DNA from: Mucilaginibacter rubeus
GTDB lineage: Bacteria; Bacteroidota; Bacteroidia; Sphingobacteriales; Sphingobacteriaceae
Assembly: GCF_014643835.1 (NCBI RefSeq)
Contig: NZ_BMKD01000002.1
Coordinates: 868,001-932,000, forward strand
Reading direction: 5' to 3'
DNA length: 64,000 nucleotides
Below are positions 53,304 through 62,442 of this stretch, piece by piece. Made by a program: the position numbers and the translations under genes. Under the pieces are notes generated by a model. That model was not told the origin of the DNA, made no database searches, and worked only from the letters and a program-made list of their open reading frames with translations. Position 1 is the stretch's first letter; every line of letters begins with the position of its first letter.

Positions 53304-53331
53304 CCGTAGCAGAAACACGTTTCTGCTACGG
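53304..53331. repeat. 12-base-pair hairpin between IPT/NHL and beta-helix genes
   Basis: CCGTAGCAGAAA (53304-53315) pairs perfectly with TTTCTGCTACGG (53320-53331) across a CACG loop, and GTAC repeats flank the stem (53296-53299 and 53333-53336). No T run follows in minus sense. It may be a REP-like element or an mRNA-stabilising stem. Confidence 0.6.
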
Positions 53332-53447
53332 AGTACCCTTAAATAAACCCAAACAATTATTAACTACTACTCATATTTATCCCGGGCAACAAGGATATGC
53401 CTGGGTTGAAAAATAAACTGTGATAGTATTTTTAAAAAGGATCGTTA

Positions 53448-54782
53448 TTATTCCGAAACTATTTTTCTTATCCGATTGTTGTTTTTATCCAAAACATACA
53501 CGGTTCCATTCTTATCAACAGCAACACCGGTTGGCCCGCTGAAAAGCGCAGATCCTCCTATCGCGTCAGCATAACCTGCTGTACCGCTGCCGGCAAAGGT
53601 GCTTACATCAAAAGTATTGGCCTGTATAAAGCGGATACTTTGATCGGGGTTATAGCTTCCACCATCCCATGTTCCATTGCCTGCTACATAAATATTACTG
53701 CTGTTATCAACGGCAATGCCCCATGGATAAGCAAATTTTGCGGTTGTAGCGGTTCCGTTTAAATAACCCGAAACGCCAAGTTGCCCCGCCACTATGCTAC
53801 CATTCCAGTTGCCGGCGCTGAACTTCCTGATAACCTGGTCTCCGTTAACTGATACATATAAGTTACCGGCTTTGTCAAATTTGATTCCTGCAGGATAATT
53901 AAGGCCGGATATAACCTGTTTGGTAGTCCACTGAGCTGATACCTGGTAGATGTTTCCGGGGCTGGAGCAACTGGAGTAATAAACAAAACCCGTTGTTTTG
54001 TCGACAGCAACACTCCATGGCGATTGATTTCCCCAGGCCCAGGTGGTTGCAGTACCATCGGGGCTTATTTTACGGATGTCATAATTTCCCGGATCAACGG
54101 AATATACATTTCCCTGGGCATCAACGGCAACATCATAAGGTATGGAGAAATTTGCCGCGCTCCCCTTACCATCAGCATAGCCCGAAACCTGGGGATTACC
54201 GGCGAGTGTAGATACGTTGCCCGCGGTGTCAATTTTCCTGATGCAATGATTTCCGGGATCGGCAACATAAATATTCAGGTTATCATCAACGGTTACTCCG
54301 CAGCTTCGGTACCAGCTTTGCCCGCTAAAATCAAACATAGCATCTGTTCCTTTACCGTTTGCAAAGCCGGCTTTACCTGATCCTGCCAGCGTGGTGACAG
54401 TCCTGGTATATTGGTATGTAAAATTATCGGTGCTTGTTGCGGTTCCTTTTCCAATAGTTACAACAATAGGCCCGGAACCTGCTTTCTTAGGCACCACTAC
54501 CATCATTTGTTTGGTGTTGGCACCGATGACCTTCAGTTTAAACCCATTCAGGGTAACCGAAATTTGCGAGGTATCTGTTGAAAAGTTAGTACCGGAGATC
54601 AATACTTCGGTACCACCGCCACCCTGTGCCGGGATAAATGTACTGATACTGATAGGTGATGCAGGATCGTGTGCAGGCACTTTTTCTTTTTTACAGCTTA
54701 CAAAAGCTATCATTATAAAAAGCGCCCCGGCAAGCAGGTATTGATTGATGCCTTTTGCCAATATATTTATGAATGTTTTCAT
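53448..54782 (-). CDS. IPT/TIG domain and NHL-repeat lipoprotein (SusE/F position)
   Basis: The 444-residue protein has a lipoprotein signal with Cys30 in IAFVSCKKEK. An IPT/TIG immunoglobulin-like domain occupies about 42-125 (ISTFIPAQGGGGTEVLISGT, NFTYQYT). Five or more NHL propeller repeats follow (VTTLAGSGKAGFANGKGTDA; GVTVDDNLNIYVADPGNHCI; RKIDTAGNVSTLAGNPQVSG; GVAVDKNGTVYVLDKNNNRI, RKI). Proteins of this architecture follow SusD in Sphingobacteriaceae PULs, in the position of SusE/SusF glycan-binding lipoproteins. A surface glycan-binding role is inferred from that position; no catalytic site is seen. It starts 68 bases after the SusD stop. Confidence 0.9.
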   Translation of the reverse strand: MKTFINILAKGINQYLLAGALFIMIAFVSCKKEKVPAHDPASPISISTFIPAQGGGGTEVLISGTNFSTDTSQISVTLNGFKLKVIGANTKQMMVVVPKKAGSGPIVVTIGKGTATSTDNFTYQYTRTVTTLAGSGKAGFANGKGTDAMFDFSGQSWYRSCGVTVDDNLNIYVADPGNHCIRKIDTAGNVSTLAGNPQVSGYADGKGSAANFSIPYDVAVDAQGNVYSVDPGNYDIRKISPDGTATTWAWGNQSPWSVAVDKTTGFVYYSSCSSPGNIYQVSAQWTTKQVISGLNYPAGIKFDKAGNLYVSVNGDQVIRKFSAGNWNGSIVAGQLGVSGYLNGTATTAKFAYPWGIAVDNSSNIYVAGNGTWDGGSYNPDQSIRFIQANTFDVSTFAGSGTAGYADAIGGSALFSGPTGVAVDKNGTVYVLDKNNNRIRKIVSE

Positions 54783-54850
54783 TTGAATAATACGGTTTAA
54801 TTATTTATTTCCAGACCTTTTACACCCTGTTGGGTAAATAAGAGCCGGCA

Positions 54851-56686
54851 TTACCAACCCGGGTTTTGTACCAATGCCCTATCGCGGTCCAATTGGTACT
54901 GGGATATTGGGAACAGGTACATTTTATTGTTCCATACCCTTTTTTGAAAAAGCGTTTTGTTGTAAAGCTCGGTAAATGCAAATCCAAGGCCCTGATCGTC
55001 AGTATTGACATTAAGGCCATAGATAGTCTGATTTTCATCGGCACCCAACAACAGCCTTCTTACAAGGGTAAAGTATCTGTCGCTTTCAAAACAAAGCTCT
55101 ACCTGGCGTTCCCTTAAAATATATTTCCGCATTAAATCCTTGTTTCCAACAGCTCCCGGATAAACGGTCTCTATGCCAGGCAAGCCGGCCCTGGTCCTGA
55201 TCTGATCAAGATAAAGTACGATATTGGGGTTCGAAGGATCATATTCATTCAGGGCTTCTACATAATCCAATAATATCTCGGCATACCTGATCAATATAAA
55301 CGGCCTGTAGTTGGTGGCATCCATCCTTATATTATCGGCAGGGCTTACATTTTTTAATACATCATATCCGGTAATGTTATTACTTGCGCCGCTGGCTTTT
55401 GCACCGGCTTTACCGTTATAATAAAATTCAACCCGGCCAGTGCCGTCAACATTCGCTGCAGATGAATAATAGTTTTTATCATCAACAGTTGGCGCAGGCA
55501 GTACCGGCCGGCCATTATACTGGATATAGGCATAAAACCGCGGTTCGCGATTGGCATACATGTTCCATTGCCCTTTGCTGTGTTCCCAATATTTTGCGCC
55601 ATTACTTTGAGCAAAACTCGTGGCTGTATATCCCGAAAGCGGATCATCAATGGTACGGCCATTATTCATATAAAACGCGTCCACAACATTTTGGGTGGCA
55701 TTGTACATGCTATATCCTCCCGGCCCTGGCGACACACATTTGGTATATCCCCAATAATTCCAGGAGTTTCTTGAAAATATGATCTCACTGTTCCAGTTTG
55801 TTAAGAAAAGGTCCCTGACAGACAGATAAGGATCAAACTGGGTTCCGCCGTTATCCAGATTTGTAAATAACTTGTACGCACTCAGATCAATTACAGCCTT
55901 GGCTGCATCGGCAGCTATTTTCCATTTGCCGGCATCAAATACTGTGGGTGCCAGCGGGGTGCCATCCTGGTTTTTAAAAGAAGCAAACGATGGATTACCA
56001 TTCCATAATGGGCTTGCCGACAATAAGGCCAGCTGAGCTTTTACAGCAAGGCAGGCACCTTTTGTTGGCCGACCGTAATTGCTGGTTGAAGGCCATTGCG
56101 CCGGTAAACCCGAAGCGGCCTGATCCATCAGTTGGTTAACGTAATCCTTACATTCGTCAAAAGACGCTCTCGGGTACTTATTGAAGTCATCATTTAAGCT
56201 TAACGTTTCCGTTACTTTTACAACAGGGCCATATTGCTTCATTAACTGCCAGTAAAACCATCCGCGCAAAAACCTTGCTTCGGCTTTATATTGATTTTTT
56301 AAGCTGACACTTAGCTGGGTAGCAGGAACCTTATCAATATTGGCTTCAAAAATGAAGGACGACCGGATACCAGTGTAATACCTGTCCCAATAATCAAAAT
56401 AAGCATTTACAGGGCTCCAGTTGCCAACAACCATTTGCCTTACATTGGTGCCGGGAATGGATACCGACGACTCGTCACTAGCGCCCATCGCGCTGTAATC
56501 TCCCCCATCGGTTTGTACAATGTAGCCGTAAATGTTATACAGGTAAGATTCGGCATTAGCCCTTGTGCTCCAGATCAGATCTGATGTTAACAGGTTATCC
56601 GGTTTTTTATTAAGGTAATTACAGGACGATAAACAGGCACCCAGGAAGCAGATCCCAACTACCATTATTAGTATGTTTTTTTTCAT
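54851..56686 (-). CDS. SusD/RagB-family outer-membrane lipoprotein (PUL 3)
   Basis: The start is chosen at MKKNILIMVVGICFLGACLS; 14 upstream codons in frame precede it and are not leader-like. Two candidate lipid-acceptor cysteines occur (FLGAC and LSSC). The roughly 611-residue protein contains SVSLKNQYKAEARFLRGWFY-type helix (NQYKAEARFLRGWFYWQLMK), YTGIRSSFIFEANIDKVPAT, FILIRYAEILLDYVEALNEY, LDQIRTRAGLPGIE and YILRERQVELCFESDRYFTL. The end YQLDRDRALVQNPGW is typical. It forms the transporter pair with the SusC 47 bases upstream. Confidence 0.95.
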   Translation of the reverse strand: MKKNILIMVVGICFLGACLSSCNYLNKKPDNLLTSDLIWSTRANAESYLYNIYGYIVQTDGGDYSAMGASDESSVSIPGTNVRQMVVGNWSPVNAYFDYWDRYYTGIRSSFIFEANIDKVPATQLSVSLKNQYKAEARFLRGWFYWQLMKQYGPVVKVTETLSLNDDFNKYPRASFDECKDYVNQLMDQAASGLPAQWPSTSNYGRPTKGACLAVKAQLALLSASPLWNGNPSFASFKNQDGTPLAPTVFDAGKWKIAADAAKAVIDLSAYKLFTNLDNGGTQFDPYLSVRDLFLTNWNSEIIFSRNSWNYWGYTKCVSPGPGGYSMYNATQNVVDAFYMNNGRTIDDPLSGYTATSFAQSNGAKYWEHSKGQWNMYANREPRFYAYIQYNGRPVLPAPTVDDKNYYSSAANVDGTGRVEFYYNGKAGAKASGASNNITGYDVLKNVSPADNIRMDATNYRPFILIRYAEILLDYVEALNEYDPSNPNIVLYLDQIRTRAGLPGIETVYPGAVGNKDLMRKYILRERQVELCFESDRYFTLVRRLLLGADENQTIYGLNVNTDDQGLGFAFTELYNKTLFQKRVWNNKMYLFPISQYQLDRDRALVQNPGW

Positions 56687-56733
56687 TTGGCACACTTTAA
56701 ATTCTTTTGAAACTGATTTAAAATTCACGATCT

Positions 56734-59700
56734 CTATAACGCAACCCTTAATCCTAAGGCAAGTATTCGTACCGGTGGATAGCCTGCCCCGTTAGAGCCA
56801 AGTTCAGGGTCCCAAAGTTTGAATTTGGAGAATGTTAGCAGGTTTTGCCCCGTTAAATAAAGGTAGACTGAGTTAATACCCGCCTGGGTAAGAAAGGAGG
56901 GCTTATAAGTATAACCTAATGTGGCCTGTTTTAAACGGACAAAACTCGCATCTTTTGACCACCATGTACTCGGCTGATAATTATTGCTGTTTTGATTAGC
57001 AATGCCTAAACGCGGATAGTATACATTCTGACTTGGGTTATCAACTGTCCACCTGTCCTCAAGGCTTGCAAGCATACCCGATGGATAAGTGCCCATACCT
57101 GTAAACGGTACAATACCTGCCCCGCCTGCACCTGCACCGGTTATAGAAGAACCGTTTGCCATAATAATTACATTACCGGTTCCCTGGAAGAAAAGAGAAA
57201 GATCGAACTTTTTATAACCAACCGTAAACCCTGCGCCGTATAATATGGTAGGTATGTCGGATTTACCTGTATAAACCTTGTCATAGCTGTTGATCACGCC
57301 ATCGCCATTTACATCTTTATACTTGATATCGCCGGGCCTCAACACAGCGCCAAACTGGGTGGGGCTTTTATCAACATCTTCCTGCGAGGTAAATAACCCT
57401 TCGGCAACGTACATCAGGTTATCGCCATATTTGCGACCAGTAGCCTGCTGATAGGCGTATAATTGTTTAGGCTCATCTTTCTGTACAATTTTATTATTGT
57501 TATAAGTAAAATTGCCATAAAGGCGCAAGCCTACCTTACCTATATTATCATTATATTCAATGTTACCCTCAATACCATGGTTATTCATTTCACCTAAGTT
57601 GGCAAATACAGCCCCGCTTACACCCAGTATCCCTGATAAAGAACTGCGTTGAACTAAAATATTTGTCCGCCTCTCTTTATAGGCATCAATAGTGATATTC
57701 AGTTTATTGAACAACCCTATCTCCAGTCCAATATTATCTTTCCTGGCTTTTTCCCATGTCAGGTTCTCCACTCCTATAACAGTCTCGGTAGTACCACCAT
57801 ATATTGTTCCGTTAAGGCCTAAACCCACTGAGCCGCCACTGCCATATTGGTTAATATAAGGAAACCTGGTGATACGGTAATCAGATCCTATTTGATCGTT
57901 ACCTACGAGACCATGTGAACCCCTTATTTTAAGCAGGTTAAACGTTTTTGAAAAATCTTTGAAAAAAGGCTCCCTTGAAATTACCCAACCCGCAGAGACA
58001 GCCGGGAAAAAGCCAAACTTTTTGCCCGGTTCAAAGTTTTCCGAACCGGTATAGCCCGCATCAAACTCAAGCAGGTATTTATCGGCGTAAGTATATGTTG
58101 CCCTGCCGGCCAAACTCTGATTGTTATAAGGAATAGAGGTAATAACACTCCCCGCGGTGCTCTGGACTCTCGATCGCATATTGTATAGAAGCAATCCGCC
58201 CACATGGTGCTTGCCGAAGGACTGATCATAATTAATATTGGTTTCCAGGTACATGGTTTTTTCGGCAGATGAATACTGCGTATAACCCAAAAACTGGTTT
58301 CCGTACCTCGATTGACCTAATACCAGGTTACCCTGCGGATCTCTTGACGTAGCTAAGTAAAGATCATTGGTACCTGTTCTGCCATTGTCATTTTCGCTGT
58401 ACGAATCGAACGAGAACCTGGCCATGGCGCTCAAGCCGCTGGTAATTGCATCCAGTTTCTGGTTAATGGAAAAAACAGACTGGATGGTAGGGCGAAACTC
58501 GGTGTTATAACCTGAGTTTTGGATATCGTTTACCGGGTTAGACCCGCCATTGTTATACGGACCGGCCCATTTGCCATCGGGGTATCTTATCGGGAACGCG
58601 TTAGGTGGGGTTAAATATGATTCATACCAGATGTTTCCTGCCGAGATGCCGGGATAACGGCTGCTCACCAGCATCGCATCCAGGTTCATGGTCAATAAAG
58701 TGGTTTTGCTGATATCGATATCAAGGTTTGACCTGAAGTCATAACGCTTAAAGTTAAGGTTGGGATTATAGCCATTTTGTTTGGTTACTTTATAACTTCC
58801 ATCCTGGTCATAAAAAGAAGCGGAAACATAATACCTTACCGACGAAGCACCGCCGGTTACATTTAAGTTGGTATTATAGCCGGGGGCCCAATTCTTATAT
58901 ACAGACTTTATCCAATTTACATTGGGATAAAGGTATGGGTCTAACCCGCTTGCCGTTTTCTGGATAGTTTCTTCAGAATATGCAGGAGGGTTACCATCAT
59001 TTGTAGTTGCTTCGTTATGCAACCTCATCCATGAAACGGCATCCAGCATTTTTGGGGTCCTGGTAAGGCCCGACATGGATGTTTCTGTTTTAAATGAAAT
59101 TTTAGGTTTACCTGCAACACCTTTTTTAGTGGTAATGATCAAAACCCCGTTGGCGCCTTTGGCCCCATATACGGCGGTTGACGAAGCGTCTTTTAACAGG
59201 GAAATGCTTTGAATATCCTCCGGATCGATGTTGTTATAAGCTCCGCCATAAGTACTGTTCACGTCATCCCGCTGCACTCCATCTATAATAATAAGCGGGT
59301 TTGAGTTACCCGTAAAAGTGCCAATACCCCTGATGGTAAATGATGCGTTATCATAACCCGGCTCCCCGCTTCTTTGCATCGATATAACCCCGGCTACCTT
59401 ACCTGCCAGTGCATTAGATAGGGAGCGGTTTGGAGTTGTTATATCAGCAACATTCACCGTGGTAACGGCCCCGGTTATGGTCAGCTTCTTTTGTTTACCA
59501 TAGCCTACTACTACCACTTCATTTATACCCTTGGTATCGTCAAGTAACTGAACAGTTAGGAAAGATGTTGCTGCGGTAACCGTAATTTCTTTGGCAATGA
59601 AACCGGCAAATGAAATAACAAGGGTGCTGTTATCATTGGCTTCAATGGTAAACCGCCCCTCGCTATCAGTTATTACCCCCTTATCAGTCCCTTTGATACG

Positions 59701-60153
59701 TACACTCGCGCCGGGTAAAGTAACACCCTTTGAATCAGTAACAACACCTGACACTTTGATAGTAGGTACAGCCTGAACGGAGGGCTTAACAGGCGCAGGC
59801 TTAGGTTTTATAATTATTGTTTTCTCTTCTATGCTATAGATAAACGGCTGATCCGAAAGTGCCAGTTTCAATACTTCTTCCAATTCTGTATTCCGTACAT
59901 TGATACTAACCGGATTAGCGTCTTTAATCAGCTTTGAGTTATAAAAAAAATCGTACCCGCTTTGCTCTCTTATTTCTTTAAGCACTTTTTCTAACGGAGC
60001 ATTTTTCTCTGACAATGTAATTTTTTGTGCATAGCTTTTAGCACTTACCTGAAGTATTGTTGCCAGTAACAATATGATCGATAATTTCATGATCAACAGT
60101 GCTTTATTTTTTATACGGGGGATTGTGTATAAACTTATTTCATAACATTTCAT
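56734..60153 (-). CDS. SusC-family TonB-linked transporter with N-terminal STN domain
   Basis: The 1139-residue protein has a long N-terminus with a hydrophobic leader (LSIILLLATILQVSAKSYAQ; a later ATG at 60090 is an alternative start). Next come an STN/secretin-like domain (about 45-112, ITLSEKNAPLEKVLKEIREQ), a carboxypeptidase-regulatory-like domain (VSGVVTDSKGVTLPGASVRI), the NEVVVVGYGKQKKLTITGAV stretch, a plug (IIDGVQRDDVNS, VLIITTKKG) and a barrel. The STN domain is the part that signals to a FecR protein, so this transporter both imports glycan and triggers its own sigma factor; the matching FecR and ECF sigma genes lie directly upstream. Confidence 0.96.
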   Translation of the reverse strand: MKCYEISLYTIPRIKNKALLIMKLSIILLLATILQVSAKSYAQKITLSEKNAPLEKVLKEIREQSGYDFFYNSKLIKDANPVSINVRNTELEEVLKLALSDQPFIYSIEEKTIIIKPKPAPVKPSVQAVPTIKVSGVVTDSKGVTLPGASVRIKGTDKGVITDSEGRFTIEANDNSTLVISFAGFIAKEITVTAATSFLTVQLLDDTKGINEVVVVGYGKQKKLTITGAVTTVNVADITTPNRSLSNALAGKVAGVISMQRSGEPGYDNASFTIRGIGTFTGNSNPLIIIDGVQRDDVNSTYGGAYNNIDPEDIQSISLLKDASSTAVYGAKGANGVLIITTKKGVAGKPKISFKTETSMSGLTRTPKMLDAVSWMRLHNEATTNDGNPPAYSEETIQKTASGLDPYLYPNVNWIKSVYKNWAPGYNTNLNVTGGASSVRYYVSASFYDQDGSYKVTKQNGYNPNLNFKRYDFRSNLDIDISKTTLLTMNLDAMLVSSRYPGISAGNIWYESYLTPPNAFPIRYPDGKWAGPYNNGGSNPVNDIQNSGYNTEFRPTIQSVFSINQKLDAITSGLSAMARFSFDSYSENDNGRTGTNDLYLATSRDPQGNLVLGQSRYGNQFLGYTQYSSAEKTMYLETNINYDQSFGKHHVGGLLLYNMRSRVQSTAGSVITSIPYNNQSLAGRATYTYADKYLLEFDAGYTGSENFEPGKKFGFFPAVSAGWVISREPFFKDFSKTFNLLKIRGSHGLVGNDQIGSDYRITRFPYINQYGSGGSVGLGLNGTIYGGTTETVIGVENLTWEKARKDNIGLEIGLFNKLNITIDAYKERRTNILVQRSSLSGILGVSGAVFANLGEMNNHGIEGNIEYNDNIGKVGLRLYGNFTYNNNKIVQKDEPKQLYAYQQATGRKYGDNLMYVAEGLFTSQEDVDKSPTQFGAVLRPGDIKYKDVNGDGVINSYDKVYTGKSDIPTILYGAGFTVGYKKFDLSLFFQGTGNVIIMANGSSITGAGAGGAGIVPFTGMGTYPSGMLASLEDRWTVDNPSQNVYYPRLGIANQNSNNYQPSTWWSKDASFVRLKQATLGYTYKPSFLTQAGINSVYLYLTGQNLLTFSKFKLWDPELGSNGAGYPPVRILALGLRVAL

Positions 60154-60228
60154 ACATTTGAACTTGTTTTGGGTTTAATCTGTAATTGGACTACGAATTT
60201 AATTTCATGGCAAAGCCCTAACTTTCCG

Positions 60229-60254
60229 GCCGGAAGTGTTCCACCACTTCCGGC
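60229..60254. repeat. hairpin between fecR and susC
   Basis: GCCGGAAGTG (60229-60238) pairs perfectly with CACTTCCGGC (60245-60254) across a six-base loop. A T-rich run follows on the plus strand only, while the genes are on the minus strand, so it is not a normal terminator for them. It may tune susC expression relative to fecR. Confidence 0.5.
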
Positions 60255-60288
60255 TTTCCTTTTTAGGCTACCATATGCTGGGTAATGA

Positions 60289-61470
60289 TCACGGCATAAT
60301 GATAACCCTCCTTCCTTCGATCCTGGTTTTTACGTTCCCTGTCTGTTCAATTATCTTCAATGCCTGCGCAAGGTCTTTTGAACGCGACACCATCCCTCCA
60401 AATCTTAAATTATCCACATTTCCCTGGTATTCTACCTCAACATTATACCAGCGGGCAAACTTGCTCATAATGCTTTTCAAATCTTCGTCGGTAAAAAGGA
60501 AATAACCATTTTTCCAGGCCACAACCTCGTCGGTGTTAACCGGTTGTACCGAAATTGAATTATTTGCGTAATTGATATCAGATTGCTGACCAGGTTTCAG
60601 TAATCTGGATTGATTGGCTTTGATGGCTGATACCTTAACGGAGCCTTCTAATAAAGTAGTTTTAACCGAAGTTTCGTCCGTATAAGAGCTGATATTGAAG
60701 TGTGTACCCAAAACCTCCACCATCTGGTGGTTACTGATAACCTTAAATGGTTTATGTGCATTTTTAGCAACTTCGAAGTAAGCTTCTCCTGCTAATTCAA
60801 CCTTGCGTACTGCACCATCAAAATTTGTAGGATATTTGAGTGAAGATCCGGCATTTAACCAAACCTTAGTGCCATCGGCTAAATTAACCTGGTATTGCCC
60901 TCCCTTTGGGATTTCAATAACATTGTATTCAGGCAAACCCGGAGCAGTGGCATGAGATGCAGAGTTTTCAACTGTGTAAACCAACTGACCATTTGCCGCC
61001 TTAGATACTTTTGTACCCGATTGTTTGGCCAGTTCGCCGGATGCGGCATCATCCAGGGTAATTTTTGAACCATCGGCTAAAGTTAGCAATGCTTTATTTC
61101 CTCCCGGGGCAATACTGTGCTTGTTTACAGGATGTGTGCTATTTTTTACGATGAAATATGAGCTGTTATACTTCATATAAAAAACCAAAGAAGCCGACGC
61201 GATCAGCAATGTTGTGATAGAAGCCGCCACAAACCACCTCCTCAGAAAAATCATTTTTTTAGGTGCAGATTCACGTTTTTTTATCTCTGACAGTATCTTG
61301 CTGTACAACTCGCTCTTTGTTACATTTTCATTGCCCATTTCAAGCTCATCCCATTGCAGCTTGTTTTTTTGGAGTGTATCATAATAGCTTAGCAATCGGG
61401 CCTCTTCTTCGGGAGTAGCCTCGTTTGATAAGTATTTGTTTATTAAGGTTATTAGTGTTTCTTTTTCCAT
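60289..61470 (-). CDS. FecR-family anti-sigma/transducer protein
   Basis: The start is set at MEKETLITLINKYLSNEATP, which begins the N-terminal cytoplasmic helical domain (1-75); 16 upstream codons in frame are unlikely. A membrane helix (about 88-108, WFVAASITTLLIASASLVFY) is followed by the FecR domain (about 170-300: GGQYQVNLADGTKVWLNAGS, VELAGEAYFEVAKNAHKPFK, VEVLGTHFNISSY, TLLEGSVKV). A C-terminal DUF4974/STN-like part ends NVKTRIEGRRVIIM. It holds the sigma factor inactive until the STN domain of the downstream SusC touches it in the periplasm. Confidence 0.95.
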   Translation of the reverse strand: MEKETLITLINKYLSNEATPEEEARLLSYYDTLQKNKLQWDELEMGNENVTKSELYSKILSEIKKRESAPKKMIFLRRWFVAASITTLLIASASLVFYMKYNSSYFIVKNSTHPVNKHSIAPGGNKALLTLADGSKITLDDAASGELAKQSGTKVSKAANGQLVYTVENSASHATAPGLPEYNVIEIPKGGQYQVNLADGTKVWLNAGSSLKYPTNFDGAVRKVELAGEAYFEVAKNAHKPFKVISNHQMVEVLGTHFNISSYTDETSVKTTLLEGSVKVSAIKANQSRLLKPGQQSDINYANNSISVQPVNTDEVVAWKNGYFLFTDEDLKSIMSKFARWYNVEVEYQGNVDNLRFGGMVSRSKDLAQALKIIEQTGNVKTRIEGRRVIIMP

Positions 61471-61628
61471 TTGGGTAGTTATTGTATGTAAGTAACCCTG
61501 AACAGGCCATACCCCCAAAGAATAATAAAATATTTCTACAGCATTAAGGAATCATGAAATTTTTGAGAGTAAAACCTGTAATAATATCTAAGGAAGGGAT
61601 AAATGCAACCAGATACAGGTAAAAAAGC

Positions 61629-62216
61629 TTAAAACCAACGCCCGCATAACATAATGGCGGCTATGCAAACAAAATCGCCCAGCGTTTTACGTAAGCGGTT
61701 CAGGGCTACAGTCAGTTGGTTCTCGACTGTTTTTGGCGCGATACCCAGCCGTTCGGCAATTTCTTTGGTTGATAAGTGTTCTTTGCGGCTCATAATAAAA
61801 ATCTGGCGGCATTTTTCAGGTAACTCAGCAATACCTTGTTCCAGCAAACGGTTAATTTCTTTTTCAGACAGGAGCTCCTCGCCGCCGTTATTGCTAAAAA
61901 GCTCCTCCAGCCTGTTAAAAAGATCGGCTCTTATTTTACCCGAACGGATAACATTAAACACCTGGTAACGAACAGATGTATATAAATAGGCATTTAACGA
62001 AGTGAGTTTAAGATTGGCCCGTTTCATCCACAGGTTTACCAATACTTCCTGGGTTACATCTTCAGCTACCTGGCGATCTCTGATGATGTTATATGCTGAA
62101 AGATAAAGCTTTGACCAATATTTATTATAAATACGTTCAAACGCCCCAAGGTCATTTTCCCTGATCAATGCTATAAGATCCTCATCCGTCATCAGCTGAA
62201 TTTCCAGGCTATTCAT
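61629..62216 (-). CDS. RNA polymerase ECF sigma-70 factor (PUL 3)
   Basis: The 195-residue protein has region 2 (about 20-90: NDLGAFERIYNKYWSKLYLS, DVTQEVLVNLWMKRANLKLT, NAYLYTSVRYQVFNVIRSGK) and region 4 (about 125-180: LPEKCRQIFIMSRKEHLSTK, EIAERLGIAPKTVENQLTVA). A short hydrophobic tail (FVCIAAIMLCGRWF) is common in this Bacteroidota subgroup. It heads the sigma-FecR-SusC-SusD string and is expected to drive transcription from the SusC promoter once released by FecR. The 226 bases upstream are gene-free and AT-rich, with an AAAACGTTTT near 62424 but no recognised promoter. Confidence 0.95.
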   Translation of the reverse strand: MNSLEIQLMTDEDLIALIRENDLGAFERIYNKYWSKLYLSAYNIIRDRQVAEDVTQEVLVNLWMKRANLKLTSLNAYLYTSVRYQVFNVIRSGKIRADLFNRLEELFSNNGGEELLSEKEINRLLEQGIAELPEKCRQIFIMSRKEHLSTKEIAERLGIAPKTVENQLTVALNRLRKTLGDFVCIAAIMLCGRWF

Positions 62217-62442
62217 TCTGCATTATAAAATTTATAATTGGCATCGTCCAAAGAATGTACTTATTATCGATTATTGGTTTTAACTTTTTAAAATTAAAAA
62301 AGCTATTCCTCAGGGGCTTGGTGTAAGCCATTTATGTTAAGCTTTTCAAAATAATCAGAAGTTATAAATAAAGTCAAAAAAAAACTGAAAATGAAAGCGG
62401 GCAAACAATAAATATAAATAATTAAAACGTTTTTTTTGTGAT

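Noticed and set aside
62424-62433. AAAACGTTTT upstream of the sigma gene as a second LacI operator
   Set aside because: It sits in a T-rich run, lacks the CAAACGTTTG core and the paired layout of 43591-43632.
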